Positions 37,269 to 47,628 of a DNA stretch of 64,000 nt are shown piece by piece; positions within the stretch are counted from its first letter, which is position 1; the number at the start of each line of letters is the position of its first letter. Source of the stretch: Chrysoporthe austroafricana (taxonomy: Eukaryota > Ascomycota > Sordariomycetes > Diaporthales > Cryphonectriaceae); assembly GCA_001051155.2 (NCBI GenBank), contig JYIP02000002.1, positions 2,921,583 to 2,985,582 of the forward strand, given 5' to 3'. The translations under genes and the position numbers were made by a program. The notes beneath the pieces were generated by a model. It saw only the letters and a program-made list of their open reading frames with translations. It made no database searches and had not been told where the DNA came from.

Positions 37269-37433
37269 ATGGCCGTCCAAGCCAACTGTGCCCACTCCTT
37301 CCAGGTGATCAAGTCAGACAACACCTTGGTCGTGTGGCACTGCAATCTTTGTCATTCCGGTCCATTCTACCTTATCTTCGAGTGCCGTTACTGCAAACTG
37401 CACACCTGCCGTCCTTGCACACAGAGCGCTTGA
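37269..37433 (+). CDS. Small Cys-rich, probably zinc-binding protein (54 aa)
   Basis: An intact 54-codon frame beginning at an ATG in good context (CACGATGGCC). It has seven cysteines at 7, 25, 28, 39, 42, 47 and 50 and histidines at 9, 24, 29 and 45: a CX2C pair after a Trp (WHCNLCHSGP), a second pair (ECRYC) and a third (HTCRPC). The spacing C-X17-CX2C-X10-CX2C-X4-CX2C suggests a compact double zinc site of zinc-ribbon or RING-like kind; this fold is an inference. There is no signal peptide, so it is probably intracellular rather than a secreted effector. A consensus TATA box, an intron in the leader and the absence of upstream ATGs support a real gene. It stands alone in a gene-poor region. 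I do not recognise a named family. Confidence 0.65.
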   Translation: MAVQANCAHSFQVIKSDNTLVVWHCNLCHSGPFYLIFECRYCKLHTCRPCTQSA

Positions 37434-37852
37434 CAGGTGATGACTGACCGATATACTCGATTGGACTGGCTGGACCGGCTCCCCTACCTGTGTTGCGTGG
37501 TCAGCAAGATCTGTCCGCAGCTGCTCCTTTTGTCGGCGTGGGGGTCGTCCTTGGGTGGGCTTTCTAGAGCTTCCGTTTGCGAAACTTGCCAGGTGGTGTG
37601 TCCGACGTTCCGGCTCGATGTGAGTATTCCCTTCCAGATCCCTAGGGCTAGAGGTCTTGGCTTTCCAGGCGATCCGGAGCGCGCCTCTGCAGTGCAGATC
37701 TGGCAAACACACGACAGATCCATGCACAGAGCCGTCGTTTCAGCACAGCCCCTCTGGGCTGCGGCTCGTTTCCAACGGAGAATACCACCTTCCCTACACA
37801 ACGCTTCCTGGGCATGCCAAATATTCACGCCGAGCCAAACCCTGGTATGCGT

Positions 37853-37884
37853 TGACTGACTGACTGACGGACGGACTGACTGAC
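37853..37884. repeat. (TGAC)n tetranucleotide repeat
   Basis: Eight 4-nt units, six TGAC/GACT-phase copies and two GGAC variants. Confidence 0.85.
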
Positions 37885-38626
37885 GTAATCATCTTCAGGC
37901 CAACAGTCTCGTGTGGGGGGTGCATTCGCGATGCAGACGCAATAGTGACGTGCGTGAACCAGCCGGGCAAGACCTGGGTGTTGTCGCGGCATCTCTATCT
38001 AAGCTGAGGGAGACTCAGGACGGATCCTGAGGACGGGCGCAGCAAGTCGCGGGAGAATCGACGCATTGCGGTAGCAATCTCTTCGAGTGCGGTCGTCTGC
38101 CGTGCCGCTTTCCTGATACCCTCCACCAAGCGGCATGCGAGCCATCGACTAGTCCCATTTCACGAGCAACATTTGTCACCCTCCCAAGTGCATTAGCGGA
38201 GCTGCACGATGTACACACCACCCTTCTCTTGGCTTGCCTGCCACGGACAGGCGGATACTTTCGCGCTTGTCTGAACGCAGCAGTTACACTCGTTTCTGAA
38301 TGCACCGTGCGGTGTCGACGGGGGAAACAAGTCCACGACACACGTCCTCAACAGCACCAACATACTTCTTCAGACAAAATGCGTCATTGGCAGTGCAGCA
38401 AAGACAGGTCTTTTGGTCCCGCACTGCGACATGTTTCGGTCTTCTAGACTCCGCTGTTTCTTTTCTCTGCTGAATTGGGGAACTGGCGTCGGGTCACCGG
38501 GGAAATCAGGATATAGATTGGTACACACGAGTCCTCACGTACTTGAAATTTAGACTTGGGCGGGGGCAAACCGGGTTGCAACGACTTGATGTCGTGAGGA
38601 AACGGGTGGGCAATGTGACGGCGTTC

Positions 38627-38650
38627 TTTTTTTTTTTTTTTTTTTTTTTT
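38627..38650 (+). repeat. 24-nt poly(T) tract
   Basis: Uninterrupted run of T. It could be a retro-inserted poly(A) tail read on the other strand, but no target-site duplication is obvious. Confidence 0.9.
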
Positions 38651-40693
38651 CATAAACAGGAGAAGAAAAAATGGTGATGAGACATGGTCTTCCTTCGTAC
38701 CGCTTTGTTCACCCACGTGCCCAACGTACCCTCCGCTGCTTTTCCCATGTACGTGTCCCTACGCAAGCGAGAAACAAGCGAGGAGCAAGCTCGCTCACCT
38801 GCGTAATGCCATCAAGATATGATTTAGATGAGGTGACGGGTCACATTCCAGATCGAGTAGCCTGTGATACCCGTCACGGGCGGAACGGCAGCGTCCGTCG
38901 AGACAACATGACAGCTCGCCAAGCGACTTCTGCGCGTTTGGGCAGCACTGACCCGTAGTCTATCTCCAGGGCGAACAATAGCACAGAACGAGCAGGGCTG
39001 GTCCAGACTCTGCTTCCCCAACTACACATGGAATGCCCTCCAACCAGGATCGCGGCGCAGTCGCCCCAACAAAGCATGTGGTCGCATCGCAGGCACGTGA
39101 AAGAGGCGATCTGTGTAACCGAGGTCGAAAGTGAGGCTCAAGCAGCAGCCCGCTCGCCCGGGCGGCCCCCAGGCGTCGAGAGAGACGTCTGCGTTTCTTT
39201 CTTTCTGGAGCCCTAGGGCTGGCTGGGCTGCTGATCTATCTCCCTTCTGCTGCACGGCGTAGACCTTCCGCTTTTCTGAGGCGGCCTCTGCGCGCCCGGC
39301 GGGACAAAGTGCGTGGGGGCTTCGTCACGTCACGTCACGTCTCATCCTTCCCAGGCTCTTGGGAATAAGCGAGCATCCTTATGCGGTGTGACGTGAAGTC
39401 GCTGGTTCAGACAAGGTGGCCGGTCCGCAGGCGTGACTAGCAAATTCCTCGCTCTCCTATCTCGGACTATTTCCATTCTCGAGAACCTTCTATTGAAAAA
39501 AATATGAAATGAAAATAAGCATTGTTTGAGACGAACACCTCCAGATCCGGCAAGAGATGTCCCAAAGATCTATCTCGAGCGTCACAAGAGGCTATCTGCT
39601 TGGTCGGACCGCTTCCGGCCCCTTGAAACACTCCACCTCTGCTTCTTCTGACGAGCTGAGCTGATCGCAGGCGAGTGGTTTCACTGTCGAGTGTTTATTC
39701 GTTTCCCCCACGAGATCTGCCAACCACTCACTCCCCTTGCCCACAATGTCGTCGATCCGCGCCCCGAGTCTCAGCACCCGAGGCGACGCCGTCCCATCAG
39801 CTGCTCTGGTTTGCTCCCCTGACGTATCTCGGCACGAGCAGCAGCTGACAGCCCGCCCGCGCGCCTCAGAAGCAGGTCCCAGGCGTGTTTGTGCCCGTCG
39901 TTTGCTTCTCGCGGCGCTGTGACGTGGACGGCGTGACGCTCCCCGGTGCCACCGGGTCTCATCTTTGTTGTCCCCGACGGCTGAGCCCCGAGGACGAGGA
40001 CGCCAGCCCAATCAGCCCGGAGGCGCTGTGCCTAGCCTCGTTTATCTCGCCGCCTGACATCGAACCCTCTTCCATGTCGGGCGCCTGCTGAGGCGAGAGG
40101 CCGGGGCGAGACGGCGGCCTCGCCTCGCCATATCACCGCCGACGTGGCTGGCCGCAGAAGCAGCTCGCCGCCGCAGATCTGCTGCCCAGCGCCGTCAGCA
40201 GCCCCCCCAGGAAAAGCAGCCAACGGCACACACACTGTGCGCTGGCTGTACCGGTACCTGCTCGCCGCTCTGCCGTGTCTGCCCAGCAGTTCAGCTCAGA
40301 GACCAACGGACAAACGGACATCCTGTACGTGCCGTCCTGCATCCCGACCGCGCGCTGCGGCTCCGCCGCGGCATGGTTTTGCCTGCCACTGCGCGCTCCC
40401 TACGCCATCAGCTCGTCGTCAGGCTTGCGGGTGGTGGTAACAACCCTGTCTCGTGACCTGGCCCTGCTGCAGGAACCTGCCGGGTCGCCGGGTGGGATAA
40501 GCAACGCCCGCCTGCCCCAGCTGGCAGCTTCTCTCTCCCACCTCGAAGTGCCGGGGACCGCCTGGGCTGCTCGTGCCGCCGCAGGGCCCCCGGGTATCCT
40601 GCTATTGGGCGCTGCGGCGGCGCCGCCGGCCGGATCGGGGAGGGTGGGCGAAATCCTGGGCCTGCTGAAAAGAGAACCCTGTCCGCGGCGGTA

Positions 40694-40739
40694 GCGTGTG
40701 CGTGTGCGTGTGCGTGTGCGTGTGCGTGTGCGTGTGCGT
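40694..40739. repeat. (GCGTGT)n hexanucleotide repeat followed by (GC)n
   Basis: Nearly eight perfect copies of GCGTGT, followed from about 40750 by alternating GC. The whole is alternating purine-pyrimidine and prone to Z-DNA. Confidence 0.9.
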
Positions 40740-41949
40740 ATGCGGCGCGTGCGCGCGCGCGCGATACGAGTATAGGGCAGGCCCTGGCCCCGTGCGTGGT
40801 CTTGGGATATGGGGAGGGCCCTGGCTCGGGGACCGGGGAAGAGGCTTTTGCGCGGCGGCCGGCTTGCTCGCAGCACGCCATCCCCACAACACTGTCGTCG
40901 TCATCGACATGCCGATGTCTATTCTTCTTCGAAGATGCGGTGAGCCCAGCGCGACCTGCCCGATAAGACCATGTCTCGACGTCCAACTGCTTGACAGCCA
41001 CCGCCCGCCGGGCCAATCGACGCGCCCCGGCCTGGACTAGGGACAGAAGAAAGTTCGCACCGGTCGGACCGCCCACCGGGTTGCCCGGAAGGGAAAGGGA
41101 GAGCAGCAGGCCGAAGCTTCTGGGTTCTGGCGGTGAAGAACCGCGCTCGCATGTGCCGGAGAGCCAAGAGGCAGAAGCAAGTGCCTGCAGGCTTCCGCGA
41201 CGGCCACCCCGCGGTCTGGCCAGACGCCACCGCCGGGGGTGAGTCCCGGGACTAGTGAGTAGGGGTCCCAAGATAGCCTGGCGTGCCTGGGTGCCTTGGG
41301 AGGGGGGGATGCGATGGGATCTGGGGTGTCAGGAAGATCAGGATCCGATCTGCCCTGCCAGGCGCCCAGGCACGCCAGGCTAGGCCCAAAGCAGGGCGGT
41401 GTGTGGTCCTTGTTGCGCATGTATAGCGCCCCCCGGGCGTGTGAGTTCAGGATGGCGTTGGCCTGGCGGCTGGGCGGGTGGCTGCATGAGCCTCAAACCC
41501 TTGATCCTGGCCGTCAGCCGTTGGGAAGGTGTGGGGACCGGAGACGACATGGCCAGCGCCTCGCCGGCAGGCTCGGACTGCAAGAGGCTGCTCTGCAGCG
41601 AGCAGCAGTTGACTGCTTGGCTCGTCGCGCAGGCGGATGGAGGGCAAAGTGTGTCCCTATGTTGTGATGGGTTAGGAGTCCTCACCGGTTCTCCTCCGCG
41701 CGAGGTCTACCATCCCTAGAGACAGCGAAGTATGTCAGATGTAGCCTGGTTGACACCCTCTGCCTTTGGAAGTATAGTATACCGCAGGCGGAACGCGCGG
41801 GCTTGTAGATGTAGTAGAAGAGCGGCTCAAGGTAACAAGGTACCGTATAGAATATAGATGCCAGCAAGGATCCTGACGGGCCAATGTATGAACCGTCGTT
41901 GCCACCCAGCATGTTGTTTTGAATTTTATCAAGACATCTTTACGTATGT

Positions 41950-43030
41950 TCTAAGAACCCAGCTTGGCGTTCCCTACATATTATCTAGCGATGTGTACTA
42001 CTAGGTCTGGAGGAAAGCTTTAAGAGCATATTCATCGATTGGTGACTATCAGAGGTAGAATAAAGGTAGTCATGAAATTCGTACAAAGAAGCTCACTGGA
42101 AACAAAATACGGGACGATTTTATTACGTATACCCAGATATGTGCACCCCTAAGTGGCTGGAGCTGATTTGTGTTTCAAATCGGCTGGTAAAGTCCATATT
42201 GGAATTCAGCAGCTCCGTTACACCGCCTACTGAGGGCCTTGATATTGAGCTTCTCATTTACCAGATGAAGGTTAAGTGAGGACCGGCGGCGCCGGGATCC
42301 AGTACATTCAATAACTGTCTAGGTAACTTTCAATGCTCTACGTAAGCAATAGCCGTTCTGCTTCTATAGTAAAGCTTTATATAGAATGCTTCTTATCTGC
42401 TAGCTAGAGTAGTCTATCGATTATTCCGGTCATCCGAGCAACGCACACTACTACTACGACAAGAATATAATCCTCATTCTGCGCACAGTATCTATAGCGG
42501 GAGACCTTCGATATGAGGATACGATAGCAGCCTCGCGCCAGCTACTATATAACCCCCAGGCAGGCCTCGACCCTCGGCGCAGCTGTCGCTATTGCAAAGA
42601 ATATCGCATTCAGTGCGATATCCTTGCGCGCTTCCAAGCTCAATAGTAACCTTATAATAATCGATCCGTTCCGCATTATCGTTAAGAAGTTCAAATTCCT
42701 TACGGGGAATATACAGAAGCTCTTCAGGTCGGGACACCCCTCGCCGGACTATATTGCAAAGTACTATACAGGCAGAGGGGAAGCATATGCGGCCGCTAAT
42801 TATGCTATTCATATCGCGAGCCATGCATCTCTGCCCGAGGGCGCTAGAGCCACTACAAAACCAGCGTAAGTTCTTATTATTATCGATACAGTCCGTACCG
42901 ATCGATATATTTATAATCCCCCTTTCTATCCTCTGCCACTTCAGCGACACTCCAGCCAATAGAGTGATCCGAAGGAGGTCGTGTCAGCAGCTCTCAGTGT
43001 GCGGATCGCGAATCATTGTTATCCTATTAT
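41950..43030. repeat. AT-rich degenerate relic, RIP-like
   Basis: The sequence changes abruptly to AT-rich, TA-dinucleotide-rich DNA with frequent TAG/TAA triplets, unlike its GC-rich neighbours. That is how fungal repeats look after repeat-induced point mutation. No terminal repeats, integrase or reverse-transcriptase motif could be read, so the element type is unknown. A short decayed coding stretch at 42500-42643 lies inside it. Confidence 0.4.
42500..42649 (+). pseudogene. Decayed coding fragment with half a zinc-cluster motif
   Basis: One frame reads coherently for about 48 codons, including RRSCRYCKEYRIQCD, whose CX2CX6C spacing and basic residues match the first half of a Zn2Cys6 cluster. 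It then hits TAG and TAA in tandem (42644-42649). Further stops follow. No start or second half of the cluster is found. The resemblance may be accidental. Confidence 0.3.
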
Positions 43031-43566
43031 AGTATGATAGCGCATGCAATGGCCTGGCACGCAAGCACGGCAGCGTATAAAGGATATGTGTTACATGTAT
43101 TCGGGATGAAAGACGACAAGAATGGAAAGAGAAAGAAGAAAAAAATAATGTACCATTACGCATCATCATACAGGGACAGGATTGGACACGGCGGGGGCAT
43201 CGCATGTGGGATGAGCATCTATAAACTGGAAGATTACTCCCGGGCAATGAACGCAATGCACCTTTTCTTCTCCGACTTTTCTTGATCTTTCTTTTTGCAC
43301 AACTGCCACCCTGTATGTATTCAGGCCTGTAGGTAAATATATGTTCACTGAATCTCAACGTACGGAGCGACATCCCGATGAAAGGTGCGCAATTCGAGCC
43401 GTCGACATACGACATACACATACACATACATTGGTGAGGATCAGGGTTAGGGTGGCCTAGAGTGGCTATGAATAAGCATGCACATTGGCAAGAGCGGTCG
43501 ATACTCATTGCTCGTCTTACCCCTCGTCATAGCAGAGATAGTGAACCTCTCTGTTTGAGTTTTGCT
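43031..43566. other. Upstream flank of the NLR gene
   Basis: No gene is supported. A purine tract lies at 43118-43146 (AAGAAAGAAG type) and a short telomere-like GGGTTAGGG at 43444-43452. Confidence 0.45.
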
Positions 43567-46500
43567 ATGGAAAAGCTCATCGATCGTTTCGCGCGTCCTT
43601 CAGAACGTCGCAATGATACGTCTTCCATCTCCCCGACCCAAGAGTCGTTTCGCTTGGCCTCGTCGGCGCAGACATCGGAGCCTGATCTTGGACTCGACAA
43701 GGACGATTTGTTTGGCTTGTTCCAATTATGGCCATGAAAGAGCGAGGGCTTCGAGGTCGATGAGACAAGAATCGAGTGAGCAGCGCGTCCTCTCCAGGTC
43801 GGTCGGATACTAATTATACTGAACTTGTGTTGCTGCAGTATTGTTGCCGTCCACGGCTTGAACGGCAATGCCTTCAAGACTTGGACAGATGGTGATAAAC
43901 TTTGGCTCGCAGACTTCCTGCCTCTGGATATCCCATACGCACGAGTCTTCACCTATGGGTACAACTCTGGTGTCGCGTTCACCGGGACTGCCTCTGGCGT
44001 GGATGACTACGCTCGGGCCTTGCTTGAGAGATTGATTGCAAAACGACGACACTTCTCCCACGGCAAAAAGAGACCCCTTTTGTTCATATGCCACAGCTTA
44101 GGAGGGGTCGTTGTAAAGAGAGCTCTAGTAATTGCGCACGAGAGGAGTCGGCGGTACTCGACCATCACTGAAGATACCTTTGGCATCATGTTCCTCGGGA
44201 CGCCTCATCGAGGGTCTGACATCGCCTTCTGGGGAAAGCTATTCGGGAGTCTTGCGGATGTGCTGACTCTTGGATCGATCCGCACCAAACTGGTAGATGA
44301 CCTCAGACGCAAGTCGGACATGCTAGGCACAACATGCTCCCAGTTTGTGGAGCGCTCACAGTCTCTGCATCGCATCTTCTCTATCTACGAACGAGTCCGA
44401 GTCAAGGGGCTCTCGTCGCTGATTGTCGAGCAAGACTCTGCAATCATCGGCCTCCCCAACGAGATCCCGATACCCATCGAGGCCGATCACAGATCAATGT
44501 GTCGATTTTCCAGCATGAAGAGCGAGAAGTACCAGATGGTTCTTGACTGCATAAAGGAGATGGTCGAGGATGCCGTAGACCAGTCGGAAAAGCCAGAGAA
44601 CCCTCTGCATGAGGAGTTTTCTCGCTGTATCAAGACCTTGGATCCAGATGAGACCCTGAGGAATGTCCCCAGACCTAGCCCGGGCACCTGCTCGTGGATC
44701 AATGAGACCGAGGCTTTCATAAAATGGCGAGATCGGCCGGATGTGCATCTTCTGTGGATATCCGGAGTCCCGGGAGTTGGGAAGACGACCGCCTCGAGGT
44801 TTCTTGTTGAGCATCTGCGACGCTGGCTCCAAAGGAACCGCACTTTAACGGGCAAGGAAGCTGTAGTCGCCTTTTTCTTTTGCTCCTCGAAGCAGTGGCT
44901 ACGGAATTCCGAAGCACATGTTATCAGGTCCCTCCTGTATCAGCTCCTGGCTCAGAGTAGGCATCTCTTCCGCTACTTCAACGACGCAGACCTCAAGTCG
45001 TATATCTCAAGCGCTCGAGACTCTGCGGTTGTTGATGACGAAAACGAGACTGTCGAAGATGTTGGCATTTTGTGGAAGCTCTTGACCACCGTTCTTCAGC
45101 GCGCTGCTGACCTCGAATTCTGGATCCTAATCGACGCCCTTGACGAGCTACCAGACCATTGTAGGGATGGCTTCCTCCGCAGAATTCAACTCCTCATATC
45201 GCAGGACCTCGGTCGAAAGCTCAAATTCGCCGTCTGCGACCGCAGCAGCCCGATCGGCAGAGGCATTACTGAGCGTGTGTCTTGGCTCGATATTCGACAT
45301 CGTCAGGACAAAGTTTCCGAGGACGTCCGACACTTCATCAATACCCAACTCGCAGATCTATGTTCCAACGAGGTCATTCCGTGGCAGTACCAGAACATGA
45401 TCGAAGAGGCTCTGGTCAAGGTCGCAGAGGGCAATTTCCTTCAGGCATCGCTCGCCTGGAGCCACTTCAAGACAGGTGTGTCCTACTGGTCCCCGCAGGT
45501 CATCAGGTCCCGCCTCGAAGGACTCCGGCGGCTGTCTGGAGAGGCAACGGATTTTTACTGCTCGCTGCTCGAGCGCATCCCAGAGGACTCGCAAGAAATC
45601 GCCAAGATCGGCTTCACATGGGTGCTTGGATCCAGAAAACCTCTCAACTTGACCGAACTCCGGCATGCGGTGGCAATAAGCACCGGCCAGAGGTCGTGGT
45701 CTGATCTCATAGACTCGCTCGGCTTCAATTTTGACGCTCACTTTGACCAGGCGTTTGGGTACCTCCTGCGTGTCGACCCGGACCTCAGCGTTCGGTTCGC
45801 TCACACGACAGTCAAAGAGCTCTTGACGTCTCCCGAGGTCGAACCATCAGTCCATAACGCGGGTGTCCTGTCCAAGTTCCGCATTCGCGAGTCTGGTGTA
45901 GACGCCGAGCTTGCGAAGCGGTGCATCATTGTCCTCAGCTTTCGGGATTTCGTCAAGCTAAGAGACATCGCTAGGGAGGTCATGGCAGACAGGATGAAGG
46001 ACTTTTTCGTCACGGCTCTGCAGAGCGAAGAGGCACTGCAGTCGTTGAACTTTGCCAAGTACGACGAGCCCGACTCGGCGCATAGCCAAGACCAAGAGAC
46101 GTCCGAGCGCATCGAGAAGGCCATGCTTAAGCTGGGCCAGACGGGTCTCGACGAGCGCACCCGAAGTCTGTTTGCGTACTGTGTCTCTTATTGGAACTAC
46201 CATTGCAACCAAGGGTCCTCTGATCCTGAAGTATGCAAATCCCTGACCAATTTTGCACTGCTTCGACAGTCGCACTACTTCCTCATGGTAGCCATGCTTC
46301 TGGGAATGGCGAGGTACCACCATGGGCCGTTTTGGGATCATATTGACCAGTTTTCCCGACTGCCAGCCCTGCATTTCATGCTACGAGCAGGTGACCACCC
46401 AAAGGTTCTGGAGAACCTCATAAAGCATGGGGAGGATATCAATGGGCTTGACTGCCATGGCTGGCGCCCCATAGTCTGGGCCCTACTCGAGGACCGCCCG

Positions 46501-47070
46501 CAGTCCCTTGAATGGATCTTGGCACACGAAGAGACAAGACTTGGTGCCAGTAGCCGGTGCGCAGACCACGTGCTACACCTTGCACTCAGAGCAGACGTCA
46601 GCACAACTCTCGTGTTACGCCTGCTCGCAGATTTACGCACAGAAGTTAATGCCCGCAGCCAGGGTGGCTGGACAGCGCTACAGTGGTGTTTGTCGAAAGA
46701 ACGTCTGCAACCCCTGGCGCATGAACTTCTCCGTCGAAAGGACGTAGATATCTACAAACAAAATAAGCAAGGTCTCAATGCAATCGACCAGATCTTTGCA
46801 GAGGGATTGTCAGAGCAGAGCGCGCTGAGGGTGTGTGCACGGTCCGATGTACCAGAGAACTGGTTCGACAAGGAGCGAAAGATCCTGCCAGCACACGAAG
46901 AGGCGCCACGAACATTTATACACCGAGCAGCCTCACTTCGTTGGAACTCGGTCGAGGACCTCATCTTGGAACGAGATCCATCCAAGGCCGTATTTGTCGA
47001 TCTGGACGGGTTCAGTCTTGTGGAGCGATATGCATACCACGGCGTAAGGAAGAGACTGGTTATGCTGTAA
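43567..47070 (+). pseudogene. NLR-like protein: SesB-type esterase, NACHT, ankyrin-like repeats; stop codon in exon 1
   Basis: Fungal NOD-like receptor of the SesB-NACHT class, used in heterokaryon incompatibility or innate immunity. Exon 1 (from ATG 43567) ends at 43775 before a GTGAGC donor; a 63-nt intron with branch TACTAAT leads to exon 2 at 43839. This joins ETRI-D to IVAVHGLNGNAFKTW, the family's first strand. Exon 2 codes 1076 aa: alpha/beta hydrolase with nucleophile Ser at 44095-44097 (CHSLGG); NACHT with Walker A GVPGVGKTT (44764-44790) and Walker B FWILIDALDEL (about 45118); and ankyrin-like repeats near 46390-46800. In exon 1, however, TGA at 43735-43737 interrupts the frame after GLFQLWP, and the frame continues to the splice site behind it. 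Either the gene is inactivated, or translation starts later in another frame (ATG 43760 with a 41-nt intron). Exon 2 is otherwise intact. Confidence 0.7.
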
Positions 47071-47628
47071 TTAACACTGCTCAGCCACCGCACCAGGCAG
47101 AAGGACTTGTCGTCGATCCATATGGGGATGTCCGACAGAACTTCGCAAATAGCGGACGAGAAACACCATGTAACCACTGCAGGCAGCAACATGTTTTCAC
47201 GGCAGCCTGGACCTTGTCCGAAGCCAATCTCCGAAAGCAATACACTCAACGATAGATCCCGGCATAGGCTCTTACACTGCTGTCCGTGATGCAGTAATTA
47301 GTAGGATACACCAGCATGGCAAGACAGGGCATCGTGAATGCGGACCTGACGAACTATCGAGAGAGCTTCACTGCTGAATGCTTGATTAAGTCTACGGTTC
47401 TCTCCACGTACCCACTCCGGGCGGTTGTGATACCACCCTCTGGATGCCGATGACATCCGGCCGCCGTCCATTGGATAACGAGCCGTCATGCAGGCATCTA
47501 CCTCACATCATCGCATGCACGCCCGGACTCATGAGATGACCACATGCTTCTCGTGCGCGCCACTCCAACGACGACTCAGGCGATGAGGAGAAATCGGCCC
47601 TATTGGTGACCTGCGCATAGTCTTCAAG
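47071..47628. other. Intergenic between the NLR and GH76 genes
   Basis: I see no gene. It carries the 3' flank of the NLR and the promoter of the GH76 gene. Confidence 0.5.

Larger units (their letters stand above)
37434..41949. other. 4.5-kb gene-poor region
   Basis: No well-supported gene. It contains a TGAC/GGAC tetranucleotide run (37853-37884), a 24-nt T tract (38627-38650), a possible but weak two-exon frame starting at 39746, and the TGCGTG microsatellite at 40694. The long frames at 40.4-41.3 kb are produced by GC-rich repeats. Confidence 0.5.

Noticed and set aside
40408..41271. 287-codon minus-strand frame
   Set aside because: Generated by the GCGTGT microsatellite (reads HAHAHA) and GC-rich flanks; no start or domain support.
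43444..43452. Interstitial telomere-like GGGTTAGGG
   Set aside because: Only about one and a half TTAGGG units; expected by chance in a window of this size.
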